Origin: Odiellus spinosus
Lineage: Eukaryota; Arthropoda; Arachnida; Opiliones; Phalangiidae
Reading direction: 5' to 3'
NCBI GenBank assembly: GCA_963920705.1
Contig: OY987226.1
Span: 436,501-500,500, forward strand
DNA: 64,000 bases
Below, one piece after another: positions 37,401 to 49,900 of the stretch. The notes below the pieces were generated by a model. That model had not been told where the DNA came from. It saw nothing but the letters and a program-made list of their open reading frames with translations, and did no database searches. The first letter of the stretch is position 1. Each line of letters starts with the position of its first letter. The translations under genes and the position numbers were made by a program.

Positions 37401-40194
37401 CTTGGCCGATTTCGTTTCCTTAAAAAGTTAACGATCCCGCTGGTTTTAAAGCGTAATTCTGGCAGACTAATCCGCTTTTTTTTTTAAAGCGTAATTTTGG
37501 CAGTTTAATCCGCTTTTTTTAAAGCGTAATTCTGACGGACTAACCGCGACTTTGCATAGACCATGACGGAGGGCATTTTCAACAATTTCTTTAACAATTA
37601 AGAAAATTCTTAAAGGAATTGCGCAAAATTATCACTTTCATGGTAGAATTTAATAGTACTTTACTAATTTGGTCCATTTTCCTCGAATTTATTAGAGATT
37701 TCGAATTGCCTAAAATTTTACATTTTGTCCATTTAATGGTATTTAAGCGAGTTTCCCCGATTTTTAATAGAATTTAGAAGGAATTTTCTCACTTGGTCAA
37801 ATTTGGTTTAATTTAAATTTTCCTCGAATTTAGAAGAAATTTTCTCGTTTGGCCCATTTTGGTTCAAATTTTTTTCCATTTAGCTCCCTTTTCATTGACT
37901 CGGTGCGGGCGACCTCTTCAAAGCGCGAGAATTGATTTTGATTGAAAGGGAACATTTTATAAAGCGCGCGCGCTTTATAAAAAACCAGCCATACTCAATG
38001 ATCAAATAAGCTTAAATAAAATTAAGCTTATTTTAGCATTGAGTATACGTTTATTATTGTACGATAAGGGGTCATCCGTAAATGAATCATTTCGTAACTC
38101 TTTAACGGCGCCCCGTACGACAAAACGTCGTAGAACATTTTCGTCTTAGAATGAGCCATAGAACCCGCTGTAGCTTGATCCGACCACCATTTTAGAACAC
38201 ACCCCGTATATTACGCTAGTCACGGCAATGTGTCGAAAAACCATATAAAGACTTATGTTAATATTTACCAGTAGTTGTAGGTTTAACCGCGTTGTCTGTG
38301 GAATTGGAACTATCGGGTGACTGTGTGCTTATTTCGGGTCTTATATCTAAATTAAGTTTAGAGTTAAATTAAAAACAAAATTGAGAAAACAATTAAAACA
38401 TAAATTTGGTTTTTCGTCATTGCAATTGGCTACTCTTTAATTTGAGGAGAAAATTATACGCGAGTCTTATTTATCCGACATTAATGATTTAAAAGTACAA
38501 TAGATCTAGGCTAAACATTGTAAGATTAACTTTTATTTAACAAATTTTGAAAGAATCCTCGTTTTGAACAACCGTGGTCGCTATCAAATCTATATTTTTA
38601 GCATTAAACGTTTACAAAAGCCTATAACATTATCCCATAAAAGTAAACAACGCCAACAAAGAAGACAATATAGCCAAGCGCGGCCCGCCTAAATTCGAAC
38701 ACTCTCTCATTCCCGACTCAACATATCGAACTGAAGAGTCCAAATCACTGGAGACAGACAGGGGTGATGGGCTAGTACCTTTACCCGCCCCTTTGTTGAT
38801 AGTTTACTTTTATAGAATCAAGTGATAGTCTTTTGACGTTTATCTAAATATATGACGCGTTATGAAATTCCCCTAGCTATTAGAGAGCGCCACGTGGCTT
38901 GGCGACTAGACCCTATTTTAACCCACCCTTCTTTACGTTTTAAAACTGGATTACCTGGTCTGTTGCGTTTTCCGCAATTAACTCCGGACGCTTCGGCGCA
39001 TTGCATAATTTCGACATCGAAAAGTTCGTGCGATGGACACAGACCTAGATAAGGTTCCTTTTGGTAACAAATGTAGTAGGCGTGGCATAAGATGTCGTGA
39101 GGATAGTAACCGCGCTCCTCTGGACAGGAGAAATCGCCCGATTGCTTGCCACCAGTTGATGCCCCGTTACAATCGTCTAATGACAAAAATATAAAAATAA
39201 AGAAAAAATTATAATCCTTTGCAAAAAACCGTATTCAAATTCCATGATTTTTTTATCTTGAGACAAAAGAATGCTTTAGTAGTAATTCCTTCGTAAAAAA
39301 TGGTAATAGCTGGAAAGTTATAGACAGCGCGGAAGCGGGGCATACTTTTTTGTACGATCTATTTCAGAGTGATCACGTGACTACGTTACGTGATCGCATT
39401 TCCTATATTTTCACCACCTACTTCCTAGTTTTTCCTATAATTGAATGGACATTCCTATAATCTCCTATAGATGTACTCAAAATCTAAAGCTATTGGTGAG
39501 TTGTTAATCCCTGACCAAAATAACCCATTAGTGATCAATTGCCCAAAATAACCAATCGGTGATCAATTACCCAAAATAACCCATCAGTGATCAACATGCC
39601 CTAATTTGAAGTCCAACATTGATCACGACTAAACTGGGGTAAAAAGACTAATTGATCAGGCCCAGAAATCGTTTCAAATTCAATAAGTTTTTAGTAAAAT
39701 AATCGCTCGGATTTGAGTATCACCAGATTTCTTGGGCGCCCCCATTTGGCTAGCGCCCGGGGGCAGGTACCCCGTCTGTTCCCCTCTCCCCTTAATCCGG
39801 CCCTGGTGATCAATTGCCAAATAAGCCAAAAGTGACTAATTGCCAAAATAACCAATCAGCGCCCAATTTCCAAAATGACCAATCGATAAGCAATGGCCAA
39901 AATAAGCGGTCGATGACCATCATAAATTAAGAATTAATTTGCAATGATTATTATTAATTAAAAGTTCTAATAAGCGACACGAAGTATCCGTATTTGAAAC
40001 GAAGTTTTACTTTTGGTTATGGATTAAAATTGATGAACCCAATTAATTCTGACCACTATACTTTATCTATTACGTAATTGAACGAATACCAAATAATATT
40101 TGCCCATAAGTTCTAGGGTTATTATTGGTTGTTACTTACAAATTACTATAAGTACGATGCTTAGTAGAATTAATCCGTTAACTCGTTTCGCCAT
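34429..40194 (-). CDS. Secreted protein with two peritrophin-A (CBM14) chitin-binding domains, paralogue 2
   Basis: Exons 40194-40140, 39176-38955, 38346-38269 and 34598-34429 (minus strand, all phase 1) encode 174 residues. The exon order and first-exon length (55 nt) equal those of paralogue 1. Exon 1 is a signal peptide (MAKRVNGLILLSIVLIVI). Exon 2 is a six-cysteine domain (Cys36, 49, 55, 65, 78, 86). Exon 3 is a shorter Ser/Thr linker. Exon 4 is a four-cysteine domain (Cys128, 147, 157, 170) ending CAWPK. The third intron is 3.7 kb, against about 0.4 kb in paralogue 1, because it holds two short transposon relics and a 2.57 kb foldback element. For exon 3 I chose the AATTTAG acceptor at 38353-38347 because it keeps phase 1. 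Confidence 0.94.
34930..35223. mobile_element. Family B MITE (TTCACACTAG ends), copy 1
   Basis: About 290 bp, left end AAGCCGAGTTCACACTAG, right end complementary to it with mismatches (ATTAGTGTGATCGTAGCTT). The interior is rich in ATCGATTTAAA and GGAACCAGTTTCGA blocks. Three more copies lie at 47628, 56191 and 61495 (reverse). This copy is in the last intron of chitin-binding paralogue 2. Confidence 0.88.
35317..35597. mobile_element. Family C MITE, 281 bp, copy 1
   Basis: 34-bp near-perfect terminal inverted repeats beginning CAAGGAGGATCAGAGAAG. Flanked by a 7-bp direct repeat ATGCAAT (35310-35316 and 35598-35604), read as the target-site duplication. A second copy, in opposite orientation, lies at 50473-50753. 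No coding capacity. Confidence 0.93.
35883..37089. repeat. 12-bp minisatellite, about 100 copies
   Basis: Unit GGACTGAAAACA in the left half, GGACTGAAAAGA in the middle and GGACTGAAGAGA at the right, with a short mixed zone at 36550-36720. Because 12 is a multiple of 3 and the unit has no stop codon in several frames, it creates open frames of 150-419 codons on both strands. These are repeat-derived, not genes. Confidence 0.97.
37090..37369. repeat. 280-bp palindrome inside the foldback element
   Basis: Arms begin ACCGCCGTCAC at 37090 and end GTGACGGCGGT at 37369. They stay complementary through GGCGGGAAAAATTGTACAGA and AAAGGCTGCCATAC to an inner CTCGAGAAAAA core. The left arm has a few extra bases near 37140-37150. 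It resembles a complete hairpin-type MITE nested in the larger element. Confidence 0.92.
37430..37545. repeat. ~40-bp triplicate
   Basis: Three imperfect copies of AAAGCGTAATTCTGGCAG + ACTAATCCGCTTTTTTTT inside the foldback element, to the right of the palindrome. Confidence 0.85.
38637..38812. mobile_element. Family D MITE-like repeat, copy 1
   Basis: About 175 bp with ends TAAAAGTAAACAACG and ...GTTTACTTTTA, in intron 2 of chitin-binding paralogue 2. Its interior (around AGCGCGGCCCGCCTAAATT, GACAGGGGTGATG and GAAGAGTCCAAAT) recurs in reverse at 41710-41888. Confidence 0.8.
39495..39910. repeat. Interrupted ~28-bp tandem repeat
   Basis: Degenerate units of CAATTGCCCAAAATAACC + AATCGGTGAT at 39510-39600 and again at 39805-39915. 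The two blocks are separated by about 200 bp with a short GC-rich stretch (GCGCCCGGGGGCAGG near 39755), which looks like an insertion. It lies in intron 1 of chitin-binding paralogue 2. Confidence 0.8.
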
Positions 40195-41709
40195 GATTTC
40201 TCAAATTTGAATAACGTTCGCCTAGTCCTCTCGATTTTTTTAATCCTTATATTACATTCATGGCTTTAATTTTCGCAATAAGAGCCAATATCAGTTTCCC
40301 GTCCCGATAATAAGATTAGATTAGAATACGAAAGCATTGTCTTTTGAACGGAAATCTCCTTCAAAAAGCAGGTACTTTGGCTACGAAAGCTTCAACTGAC
40401 TCTAATCTCAACCATCCTCTTGCCGCCCCATTAAATCACCCCATTTTGTTTATTTTCCTAGTTTAAACTCAACGGATATGACCAGGAATTGATTAATAAA
40501 TATAGAATGTTTGTTTTTGACTTTAGCGAACGCGCCCGTCATAGTTCATGACCCCCTTGTATGGGACAAATGGGGAGGGGGCTAGGTGACGCGGATTGGA
40601 TAATTTACGTACATTTAGAGTCCAGGAGTTGTTAAATTGTTTAGAATTACTTGGCTCTAATAAATCATAGATTAACAACCGGGTCTACAATTAAGATTTT
40701 TGAATTTTCCATCACTGTTCTCCTTTGGATATATGGCGAATTCAATTTATGATCGAGACCTAAATGAAAAGAGTCCCCGTTCGTCTCTAAGTCGTGATCT
40801 TCCTCATCTCTTAGCGGGTGGTCTATATTCTCGTTTCAATTTGGTTGGCTCTTCTACCTGAAAAATGCAAATTTTGAGGTTATTAAAAGCTTCGATATAA
40901 ACACGAAAGTGATGAATTTATTTTTTCGAGGAAATACTCGAAGGTTAATTAAAATTCCTAAATCGGGGCTCCCTCTAATTTCGCTTAAAGGACCTCTATT
41001 TTTTCCTCGGGTCACTAAACCATCCTAGAAGCCTAGTTTGGTCTCTTAATTGACCTATTTTCCAATCAAATTCGAAGAATGGCCATATTTTCTCGTCCAA
41101 TCGATTTGTACAAAAGACACGAGCTCTTTGAAAAGTTTCTTAATGAGCCAGCTTGGTTTTATTCTCGTCACTAATTGGTTCCTATTTTCCAAAAAACTAT
41201 TTATCGCTCGAATAGCTCGTTAATTTCGCTTTTATTAGAGAAAATTTGAGACGTTCCTCTATGGCGTTACGTTTTCCAATAGAAATAATATTTTTTTCGT
41301 AGAAAATTATTCGAATTTTCATATTTCTATCGTATTCGAAGATTTCGTTATATTTACTTTCTTAGAATAGCTTGATGTAAAAATATTCCGCCTAGAAAAG
41401 GTTTAGACGAACGTTTCCAAAGATTAAAAAAAAACCATTAACTCGAGTTTAAAGATAAGCTGTGATGATAAGACGCCAATCACAGCTGTCAATTTATTAT
41501 TTAATTCCCGGCTTAAAAATACGAATCATCGCGGCACCTTCAATCTTTTCGAGTTATTTCGAGGTTAACTATCGTTTTAGTTGACAAGATTGCGAATGAA
41601 GCCACGCGGGTGACTACGACAAAAACCAAAAACAATTTAGGAAAATTATTTATGTCGAATTTGAGGGATTTAGAAATATAGGGAATCAAAAGTTTATGAC
41701 TTCATTCCG

Positions 41710-41888
41710 TAAAAGTAAACAACGCCCCGTAGCTTAATACTTTAAACTAGACAAAAATGTCATCACCCCTGTCTCGCTCTTGAGTCATTTGGACTCTTCA
41801 GCTCGATATTTTGAGTCCCGGGAAAGAGAGAGTGTTGGAATTTAGGCGGGCCGCGCTTGACTATATTGTCCTTGGTTTGTGGGGGCGT
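41710..41888. mobile_element. Family D MITE-like repeat, copy 2 (reverse of copy 1)
   Basis: Starts TAAAAGTAAACAACGCC. Read in reverse it aligns to most of 38637-38812, including AGCGCGGCCCGCCTAAATT. The outer end AACGCCCC / GGGGGCGT may be its true inverted terminus. Confidence 0.78.
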
Positions 41889-42312
41889 AATTATATTAAT
41901 GCGACCATATTAAAATTAGGATGTTTATTTTAGCGCCTACATTTTAGCGTTCCTTACGGACAGACAGACAAGTACATATAGTATTATACGTTTTATATTA
42001 TAGGAAAATATAGATCTCGAAGAAAATTTGGTTTAATATAAATAATATCAGGGTCTTAACTATCAAAATAGATTTATGGAGATCAGCTGAACTCCCATAC
42101 AAGGAGTATCGACCAATGACATTGCTCTCTGGTCCTTATAGCCTATTCTTTCTAGTTTATTTATTGGTAGATTAGCCCGCTAGTTAAACGATAAGCAATC
42201 GATAAAAAATCCAAGCTTTTATTTTTATAAAAACTGGGATTGAATTGTAAGAAAACGAAATTTTGTCCGAGGTTTGTCCTTTAAAGCTATTCACGTTTTC
42301 CAACCATACGGA

Positions 42313-42340
42313 ACCCTTAATAAGAGCGCTTATTAAGGGT
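42313..42340. repeat. Perfect 12-bp-arm hairpin
   Basis: ACCCTTAATAAG - AGCG - CTTATTAAGGGT. A short perfect inverted repeat followed by a T-rich stretch at 42348-42360. In a eukaryotic intergenic region this is more likely foldback debris than a terminator. Confidence 0.85.
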
Positions 42341-43051
42341 GAGTCTATTTTTTTTTTTTAATGTCTTCAGAGTTCAGTGAAGCTATATAACGGGGCCTAT
42401 ACAACTATAAGTACCAACTATGACACGGTGACGAATTTACGCGTTAGAGGAAAAATGTTTTAACTCCTATAATTATACGTTTTTAAAGAAATCGGGGTTA
42501 CAGTACATTATCTGGAAAAGTCAAGGAATTTGAAGTTATACGCGATAGAGTCTGGGAATTTAAAAATTAGCCTAAAATGGCGTTGTTAAATAATAATGGC
42601 AACATTATTTGAAGTAATATTAGGTTAAAATTAACTAATTTTTCTAATTAGTATGGCTATTAGGAAATTAAACGCGAGACTGTAACTGAATTTTGAAATA
42701 TTAGCGACTTACCATTTTTTGGCTCTTAGGAAACGGATTTATAGTCGTCGTTATTATCAGCGGGGGAGATTGCGCCTTTTTCTTTAAAGGAAACGAGAAA
42801 TCCGCGAATTCAAAGATAAGATTAGATAATGAAAACTAGCAAAGTTGTAAAATACAGAAACGCTTGTTTTTCGTTATTCAATTATCAAACAATAATATTT
42901 TAATTGATTTAGATCAAGGGGTAGTCAAACTATCTCGATCCTACTATTGATATCGTACTATTCTGGCCGTTAGAGGACGCTTCACGAACCTGGCAAGGTT
43001 CTCATATTAATCTTTACCCAATACGACTAGAATCCGTTGTTCCATATATGA

Positions 43052-43384
43052 CAGGGTTGCCACGGGTCAGGGAAAAGTCAGGGAATTTGAGAATGAAACA
43101 AAAACGTCAGGAAAAAGTCGGGGAAAAATCAGGGAATGTAGAGATCTTTGAAGAAACCGGGGGAATTACAATCATTATCCGTGGAAAAGATTCTGAGCTG
43201 ACGGCGTGTCGGTTATATAGATTAGAACAATGAGACGCCGTGCGGAAGGTTTAGCAAACGCGATTATATAAAAAATAAAAGGTTAAAAATTGCGTAGTAT
43301 TAGCCGAAACGGTCAGTGGAAAAGGTCAGGGAAAATCCTGCAAAAGTCAGGGAATTTGAATCTGAAAAAACTTTACCAACCGCG
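43052..43384. mobile_element. CAGGGTTG-family element, copy 2
   Basis: About 330 bp just upstream of the NRF-like gene. Begins CAGGGTTGCCACGGGTCAGG and ends near AACTTTACCAACCGCG, a decayed CAACCCTG. Internal GTCAGGGAATTTGA blocks flank a conserved core around AGATTCTGAGCTGACGGCG. No coding content. Confidence 0.87.
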
Positions 43385-43904
43385 TATGATTAGACTTTTC
43401 AGAATGGACCTGAATTTTAAATGTAATTATTAGTCTTTGACGTTTCCTTTAGAATCGTGTTAACTAGATGAACCAAATTTCAACGAATATAAAAGTACTT
43501 CACGCTGCGAAATATTAGACTTAAGTTTCCTTTAAATACGTTTAAGATAGAAAAACCAGGAAATTTTTTTTTCTTTATTTATTCAGTTTGTAATTATTCT
43601 TGAAATGTGGTCATATCTCGTACTAACCCTCATTTAGTCGAGTAAACGAACTAATAACGAGATCACTTTGAGTAGAATTTCTGGTACAGAAGGTTAAATT
43701 TCAAATTATACGAGCTGTTCGTATCAAAATTCAAATTATGAACTAATTATTTTAATAAAAAAAATTAATCTGATCCAATTTAAATTTAACTACCAATTTC
43801 TGAAAGAAGTTTCATTTTGATTAAACTTACAGTTTGCGCGATGATCTGCCATGATCTGAAGTAATCTTAATTTTCTACCTTTTGATAAAAAAAAAATTGT
43901 CAAT

Positions 43905-46900
43905 ATGAATAGTATGATGTGTAAAGTGTTGGTGATTTTTTGCGAGTTTTGGGTGATATCACTGTGTTCGGAACAAAAAGTTTTAAACTTCGGTGTTGAA
44001 CCAACTGTCGTAATTCTCGGAGAATCTTCTACTATTAAACCCTTACCTGGTTCCGTTAATTTGGACGCTCTGGGTGGGTCCGAAGGTCATATATTGCTTG
44101 AAAAAGGTACGACGTTAGTTTGTCCCTAATTTATTTCGTTCTTTGGTTAAAAGTTTAAGTTAAACTATCATTAAAATAATTATTAATGAGACTGCTTAAG
44201 TTTTAAGTAAGGTTTTATAAACTTTTTATCTAGTAAATGTTTTGGTCAGGGGAGATATATACCCATATATATAAATTAAGTTATTTTATGTTAAGAAAAT
44301 ATTTCAACCCTGGATTCGTATCCGGTTGAAAGATTTCGTAGATTAGTTTTAATACCTTGTCCACCAGGGTTGCCACGGGTCAGGGAAAACGGGGAAAAGT
44401 TAGGGAATTTGAAAATGAATCAAAAAAGTCGGGGAACATTAAGATATTTTAAAAAGTCAGGGAATTTAAAGATCTTTCGAGAAGCCAGGAAATCGCGATC
44501 ATTATCCACGGAAAAGATTCTCAGCTGACGGCGTGTCAATTGAGATTAGAACAAAGATACGCCCGCAGTTTGGCCAACGTCATTATATATAACAATAAAA
44601 GGTTGAAAATTGGGTAGTATTAGCGGGGAAAATCGTTGTAAAAGGTCAGGGAAAAACCTGGAAAAGTCAGGGAATTTGAATCTGAAAAAACTGTATCAAC
44701 CCTGTCCTTGGATTAATCAGAAACATGTATGGTTATTCGATAGAAGATCGTACCTAGACCCTAAAATTGTTTTGATATCTGAGACTTCAACCCGTTTTCT
44801 TCAGATAACTTCGATTGAAAGTTATTCAAATTTGTAGTATCAAAGAATTTACAAGTTCCTTAAACATTGGTTAAAATCGAGATATATTAGTATTATAAAT
44901 TTTCATTAAAAATCGCTTGACCCTACGGTGACGCGATTGGTTGAGCTCACCCGGAATAACCCCGTTTCATTTCAGCGGGTCAAAACACCGCGACTAACAC
45001 AACCAGGGTAACTTCAACATCCACACCATCGATTGCAAAAATGACTCCAAACTCTAAGCAAATGACATCGGAGTTACCAATTACGGGGAAAAATGAGGAC
45101 ACTCCGATTAGAACCACCAAAAAACCTTTTACGTGGTACGTGGCAATTTATTAAATAATTATACTGAAAGGTAATTAGTAATTTGTTTAAGAAAAGGACC
45201 GGTTTGCTAGTTACCGAAGGCTACTTTTAAAAGAAATATTATTGTGTTAGAAACAAAAAAACAAGATGATGAAGCCCGTAAGAATACGTACACCCCTGAC
45301 ATTTGAAAAGAGCCCGAAGATAATGAAACCTTTTCGATTTTATCTCTGTCCTTTTCGCATTCTCTTCGCCTTTGCCTTTTTCACAAACACTTTGCGTGTC
45401 ACAATTAAGGGGTATTCGTGGTTTTTAAGTAAGGGAGAGGGGTGTAGCTAAAAAACGTCCATAGTAGATATCTGCTTAGAGAAATGAAGTAAAATATTAC
45501 CGATGAAACAGTTAGCTTAGATTGTCGAAATCCATATAGAAATATATGTTTTTAGCCTATTTTAATGTCAATTTTACTAAAATATAAGCTTAACTTAAAA
45601 CTGAAAAAGCTCGATTATTAGCGGCGAGTTTAAGTCCCGGAAGTTTTGTTACAGGACCGGAAAGACTTCCTCTAAGAAAGCTTCTTTTCTGGAACGCGAA
45701 AGAACAACAACCCCTTTCCCGTCTTTGGAAGACGAGGACTCGTTGGGTCCCGAAGCCAAATGGAAAAAATTCGAGGACAACACCAGGAACATGATCGAAA
45801 CACTCGTCAAACGAATGATGCCGCAATTACTAAAGATGTCCTCTTCCGGTGCCAATTTCACCGCCCAGTGTACCGCCGACTTCCTCAAAGTGGTCTTTGG
45901 GATGCGACAGCTCAAAGGATGGGCTCTTAAACGTAAGCGTAATGACTATTCGTAGCAACAGAAGCCGATGAAACCCTCCTTTGAAGTCTACTACTCTAAT
46001 GTTCGATATAGCGCTCCTCTCTGTATGGGTAAAATTCCCAATTTTACGAGATCGGAGGGGTCCTACTTCATACCCCCCTGTCTAAGGAAAATTGGAAATT
46101 CTCTCTCTCCACAAACGACGACGTTTTTTGGACGAACTCCGAGGCTGCTAGAGATATTCGTTAGGAGGCGTACGAATCGCGCTTTTTGAAACTAACTCAT
46201 ACAGAGAGGGGTAGACAAGACCCGGGAGTAATAGACTTCAAAGGAGGGTTTCATCGGCTTCTGGTAGTAGCAATCAAAGTACTACTACAAAGGGATTATC
46301 CGCTAGTTTTTAAATCCTCATAATTGTAATATTTCAAACGAACGGAAATGAACCAGTCGCTGCCTACGAATAGGGCGCGATTGTCGGGAGGTTTTCTTAA
46401 AGAACTTTCCTCGTTCGTTGTTGGTTGAATATCTTTTTGATTTAACCACCTTTATCCAACCAGGCGTGACTAGCTTTCTTTCGAGTCCTTTTTATTGGTT
46501 TAAGGTAACATTTCTTGAAAAGGCTTCGTCTCGCTTCGTTAATCACCCATTTAATGAAAGCGAGGAAAACTGGTTTTTGTTAAATATTCTTATTCTGATA
46601 CGATACAAATTCCTTATACAAATTTTCGAAATGATTGAAAGGTTTTCAATTTATATTTCTCCAATCCTGGTTGTCTTTTTGTATTGCTATAATAATTTCA
46701 AGCAAAGATGCTATTGACACTGTATTAGAATACGTATGATTATGGGCTCATAAGCAAATTAGTCAGGGAAATGGAAAAAGTCGGAAACTTTAATGTTTTT
46801 TCATATCCATTATTGGTTTTCCGAGAGAGATATGTCCCTGATCAGGGAAAAGTCAGGGAATTTGAAAATAAACCAAGAAAGTCAGGGAATTTTAAGATAT

Positions 46901-49900
46901 TTTAAAAAGTCAGGGAATTTAAAGATCTTTTGGGAAGCCAGGAAATTGCAATCATTATCCGCGGAAAAGATTCTCAGCTGACGTCGTGTCAGTTGTATAG
47001 ATTAGAACAAAGATACGAGTGCAACAAAGTTTGGCGAACGCGATTATATAAAAAATAAAAGCTTAAAAATTGTGTAGTATGAGCCGAAACGGTCAGGGAA
47101 AATCGATGGAAAAGGTCAAGGGAAAAACCTGGAAAAGTCAGGGAATTAGAATCTAAGAAAACTAAGGACAATTTTGAAATTGCGTATATTTCAATATATT
47201 TAGTATTGGACTCGTCAGGGCGCCCTCAAGCGGGTATTTTCGAAGGCGCCATAACCGACTTTGGCGAATACGACGAATGTTTGAACGTCATTGCCACGGA
47301 GAAATCGACTTGGGGTCCAACTGCTGGCCAAAACAAAGAATTGTTTCGTGGAAAGTATTGCACTCTTCTCATGCAACCGGCTTTACCGGCCAAACCAAAG
47401 ACTCTTCAAAAAGGAACCTCAGTCGTTCAACTTGGCGAAGAAGATTCGGTATTATTTCTATTTTAAGAGCAATTATAATGATCATACCCGTAGCTGATAG
47501 AAAAGTTTAAGGCTAGCTTAGTATTTTCCTGAGCCTTAAGCGCGATTAAAAATGTAGTGTCCAATCTCCATATAGTGTTGCGCGGGGACCACCTTTGACA
47601 AGTAATACCAATACCTCCGACACCATCTTAGCCCCGTTCATACTAGCTGCAGCTTGGAATCGATTTAAACCGTTTCAAAACGTTTCCTTTTCTCGAATCG
47701 ATTTGCTTCTCGAAACTGCTTCGGGAACCAGTTTCGAATACCGATTCGGCTGGTTTCAACTGAACCGATAGACGAAGCTACGATAAATCGATTTATAAAG
47801 ATAACGCGTGATCACGCTAAAACCTGGCGATTTGAATCGATCGGTTTGATTTAACCGTTTCAAATCGATTTAGAAACGCTAGTGTGACAATGTAGCTTTT
47901 TTTCAAGCTAACCCTGATTTTAACGTATTATTTAATCAGCTTAAATAAATTAAAAACGTCTACACTTCATTATCCCTTTAAAGGGATTATCCCCGCCGCC
48001 TTTAGAGTCGCCTTCTATTCTAAGCTTAGCGGACGACGTTGAGCGTAACAAATTATACAGTCAAAGCTAGGATGTGGGTGAAAGGGAAGATGATTTTAAA
48101 GGGGTAAACTTGTAGAGCAATTAGGTTCTTAAAAAATATGACGTGTCTATAGTATCCCTTTAAAATAATTTTTCATTTTAACCCTTAGTTGCTAGGTATT
48201 CTAACGGAAAGCGCCCATTTTTTTTACCATTTGCGACTTCGACTGGGCGTCTGCGTTCCCGATTCTTGCTTACCTCATGACGCCCAATTGTTCATGAAAG
48301 AAAGTAAGCCTTAAAGGCCTACACGTTATTCTATTACGCTATTTTTAAAAAAGGGTTCATATTATAGTATGGAAACATCTTGGGTTTAAAGTGTCTGTCG
48401 AACACTGCGAAACCAAACGCGATTGGTCCCTCGAAATGCACCAAATTCTTTGTCTGTTAGTATTAATTATTCCACTATTACGTTATTCGGAATAAGCTTA
48501 AGGGTCCCGAAGTGTTTTAGAAAATTCATATTTGAAATTTTTCTACTTAGAGCCGTTCTCGGACTCGTTGTTTCGGCTGTTTTTACAGGAACCGCCATTG
48601 ACGTCGTAAAGACTTATTATCTGACCAAACCAAATGGTATCCCATCTTCTAACGGTGCGTACGCCCACCTACCCTACTCGTATAATAACTTAAAAAATCT
48701 AAAAATATATCTTCGATTTTCTATACAAATTGTAAGCCTATATCGTACTTAATTCAACAAATTAATTAATTCAATTGGAATTAACCTTAATTCAACAAAA
48801 ATGGACCAAAAATTTAATTCTGATTTAATTTTTTTCCTCGTTAATTTGAGCCATTTTTGTCCCAATTAGAAGGTTTTTTCTGATTGGTTAAACCAATTTC
48901 TTTCGTTATTCTATGGGAGTTAATTAAAATTAAAATTAATTTAACCGACTGTATATGTAAAAACTCAAATTTGGTTAAAAATGACCCAAATTTGGGGAAG
49001 AACAAAATCTTCCATTTTTCGGAAGAAAATTAAATTAAATTTTAATTATCTTATCATTAATGTTTAACGTATAAAGGTGGATGGGTATTAATTGTGACTC
49101 CCGCCACTACGTCTAACAAATGCTGGCTAAAATTGGCGCTAGTTACGTTAGATAGCATTTGCGGACGATGTTTTACTTTATAGTTTATACTGTCTTTAAA
49201 TCAGGTGTATTGAATATTTTGCAGGTAAATTGATACGAGTCGCGAAAGCCTTGTCTTTATATAGCAATGGCAAAAAATTGTTGAAGACTGAAGGTGGAGA
49301 CAAAAACATGGGAGCTCTCCACGGAATGCGATTTATTAGCATGACTTGGGTTCTCTTAGGACACACTTACAGCTATTTTCACCTTTCCGGATTTAGTAAG
49401 TAAACTAATACATTCCTTATTGAAACTCGAGGGCGAGATTTTTGAAGAAAATGAATTTAAACGGTACGCGCTACTTATAGATAATAATAGACTTATGATT
49501 ATACGCGTAGACGATAGAACGTGGAAAGAAGGGGGGAGGAATGAACGCGCCTGCGCGGTGGGAAGCCGGTTAGGTCACGCGCGAGTTACGTGACTGGGGA
49601 AAGAGGAGGAAATCCTACAATAAAGAAGCCGGCGCGCGTACTAGGATAGTAGGATGCCATAGCGTCCCTTCCCCCATCCCAACAATGAGTCTTGCTACAG
49701 CCAATGAAAGGAGAGTATAAGGAATTTACTATTGCGTAATTCAAGGCCGTAGTAGAACGCGACAGGTGGATGGCTCCCTCCCGTAGAATACGGCGCCTAG
49801 TACGACTGTACGCGAAGAATGAAAATTGTCCCGAGTAGGCCTAGCGTTCTTTTTTGGCCTAAAAAATGTCGGTGTCTTTTCTAAACGTTAGGCTTAGCTA

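Larger units (their letters stand above)
35645..38210. mobile_element. 2.57 kb foldback element with internal minisatellite
   Basis: Inverted terminal arms of about 230 bp (35645-35876 and 37978-38210) pair almost throughout. The outer ends are TATACAGGGTGTTTC and the imperfect complement ...ACACCCCGTATA. Each arm also contains its own smaller hairpin around TAAGCTTAA...TTAAGCTTA. Between the arms lie a 12-bp minisatellite (35883-37089), a 280-bp palindrome (37090-37369), a 40-bp triplicate and about 430 bp of unique AT-rich DNA. There is no transposase frame. TATA at both ends would fit a TA target duplication. It sits in the last intron of a chitin-binding gene. Confidence 0.9.
40195..43904. 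other. Divergent intergenic region
   Basis: 3.7 kb between the start of chitin-binding paralogue 2 (-) and the NRF-like gene (+), so it contains both promoters, though I see no clear TATA box for either. It also holds a reverse copy of family D, a perfect hairpin at 42313 and a CAGGGTTG-family element at 43052. No additional exon is supported. Confidence 0.6.

Noticed and set aside
46418-46717. 99-codon hydrophobic frame
   Set aside because: Lies in intron 3 of the NRF-like gene. The family alignment is already satisfied by the flanking exons and the frame has no splice fit.
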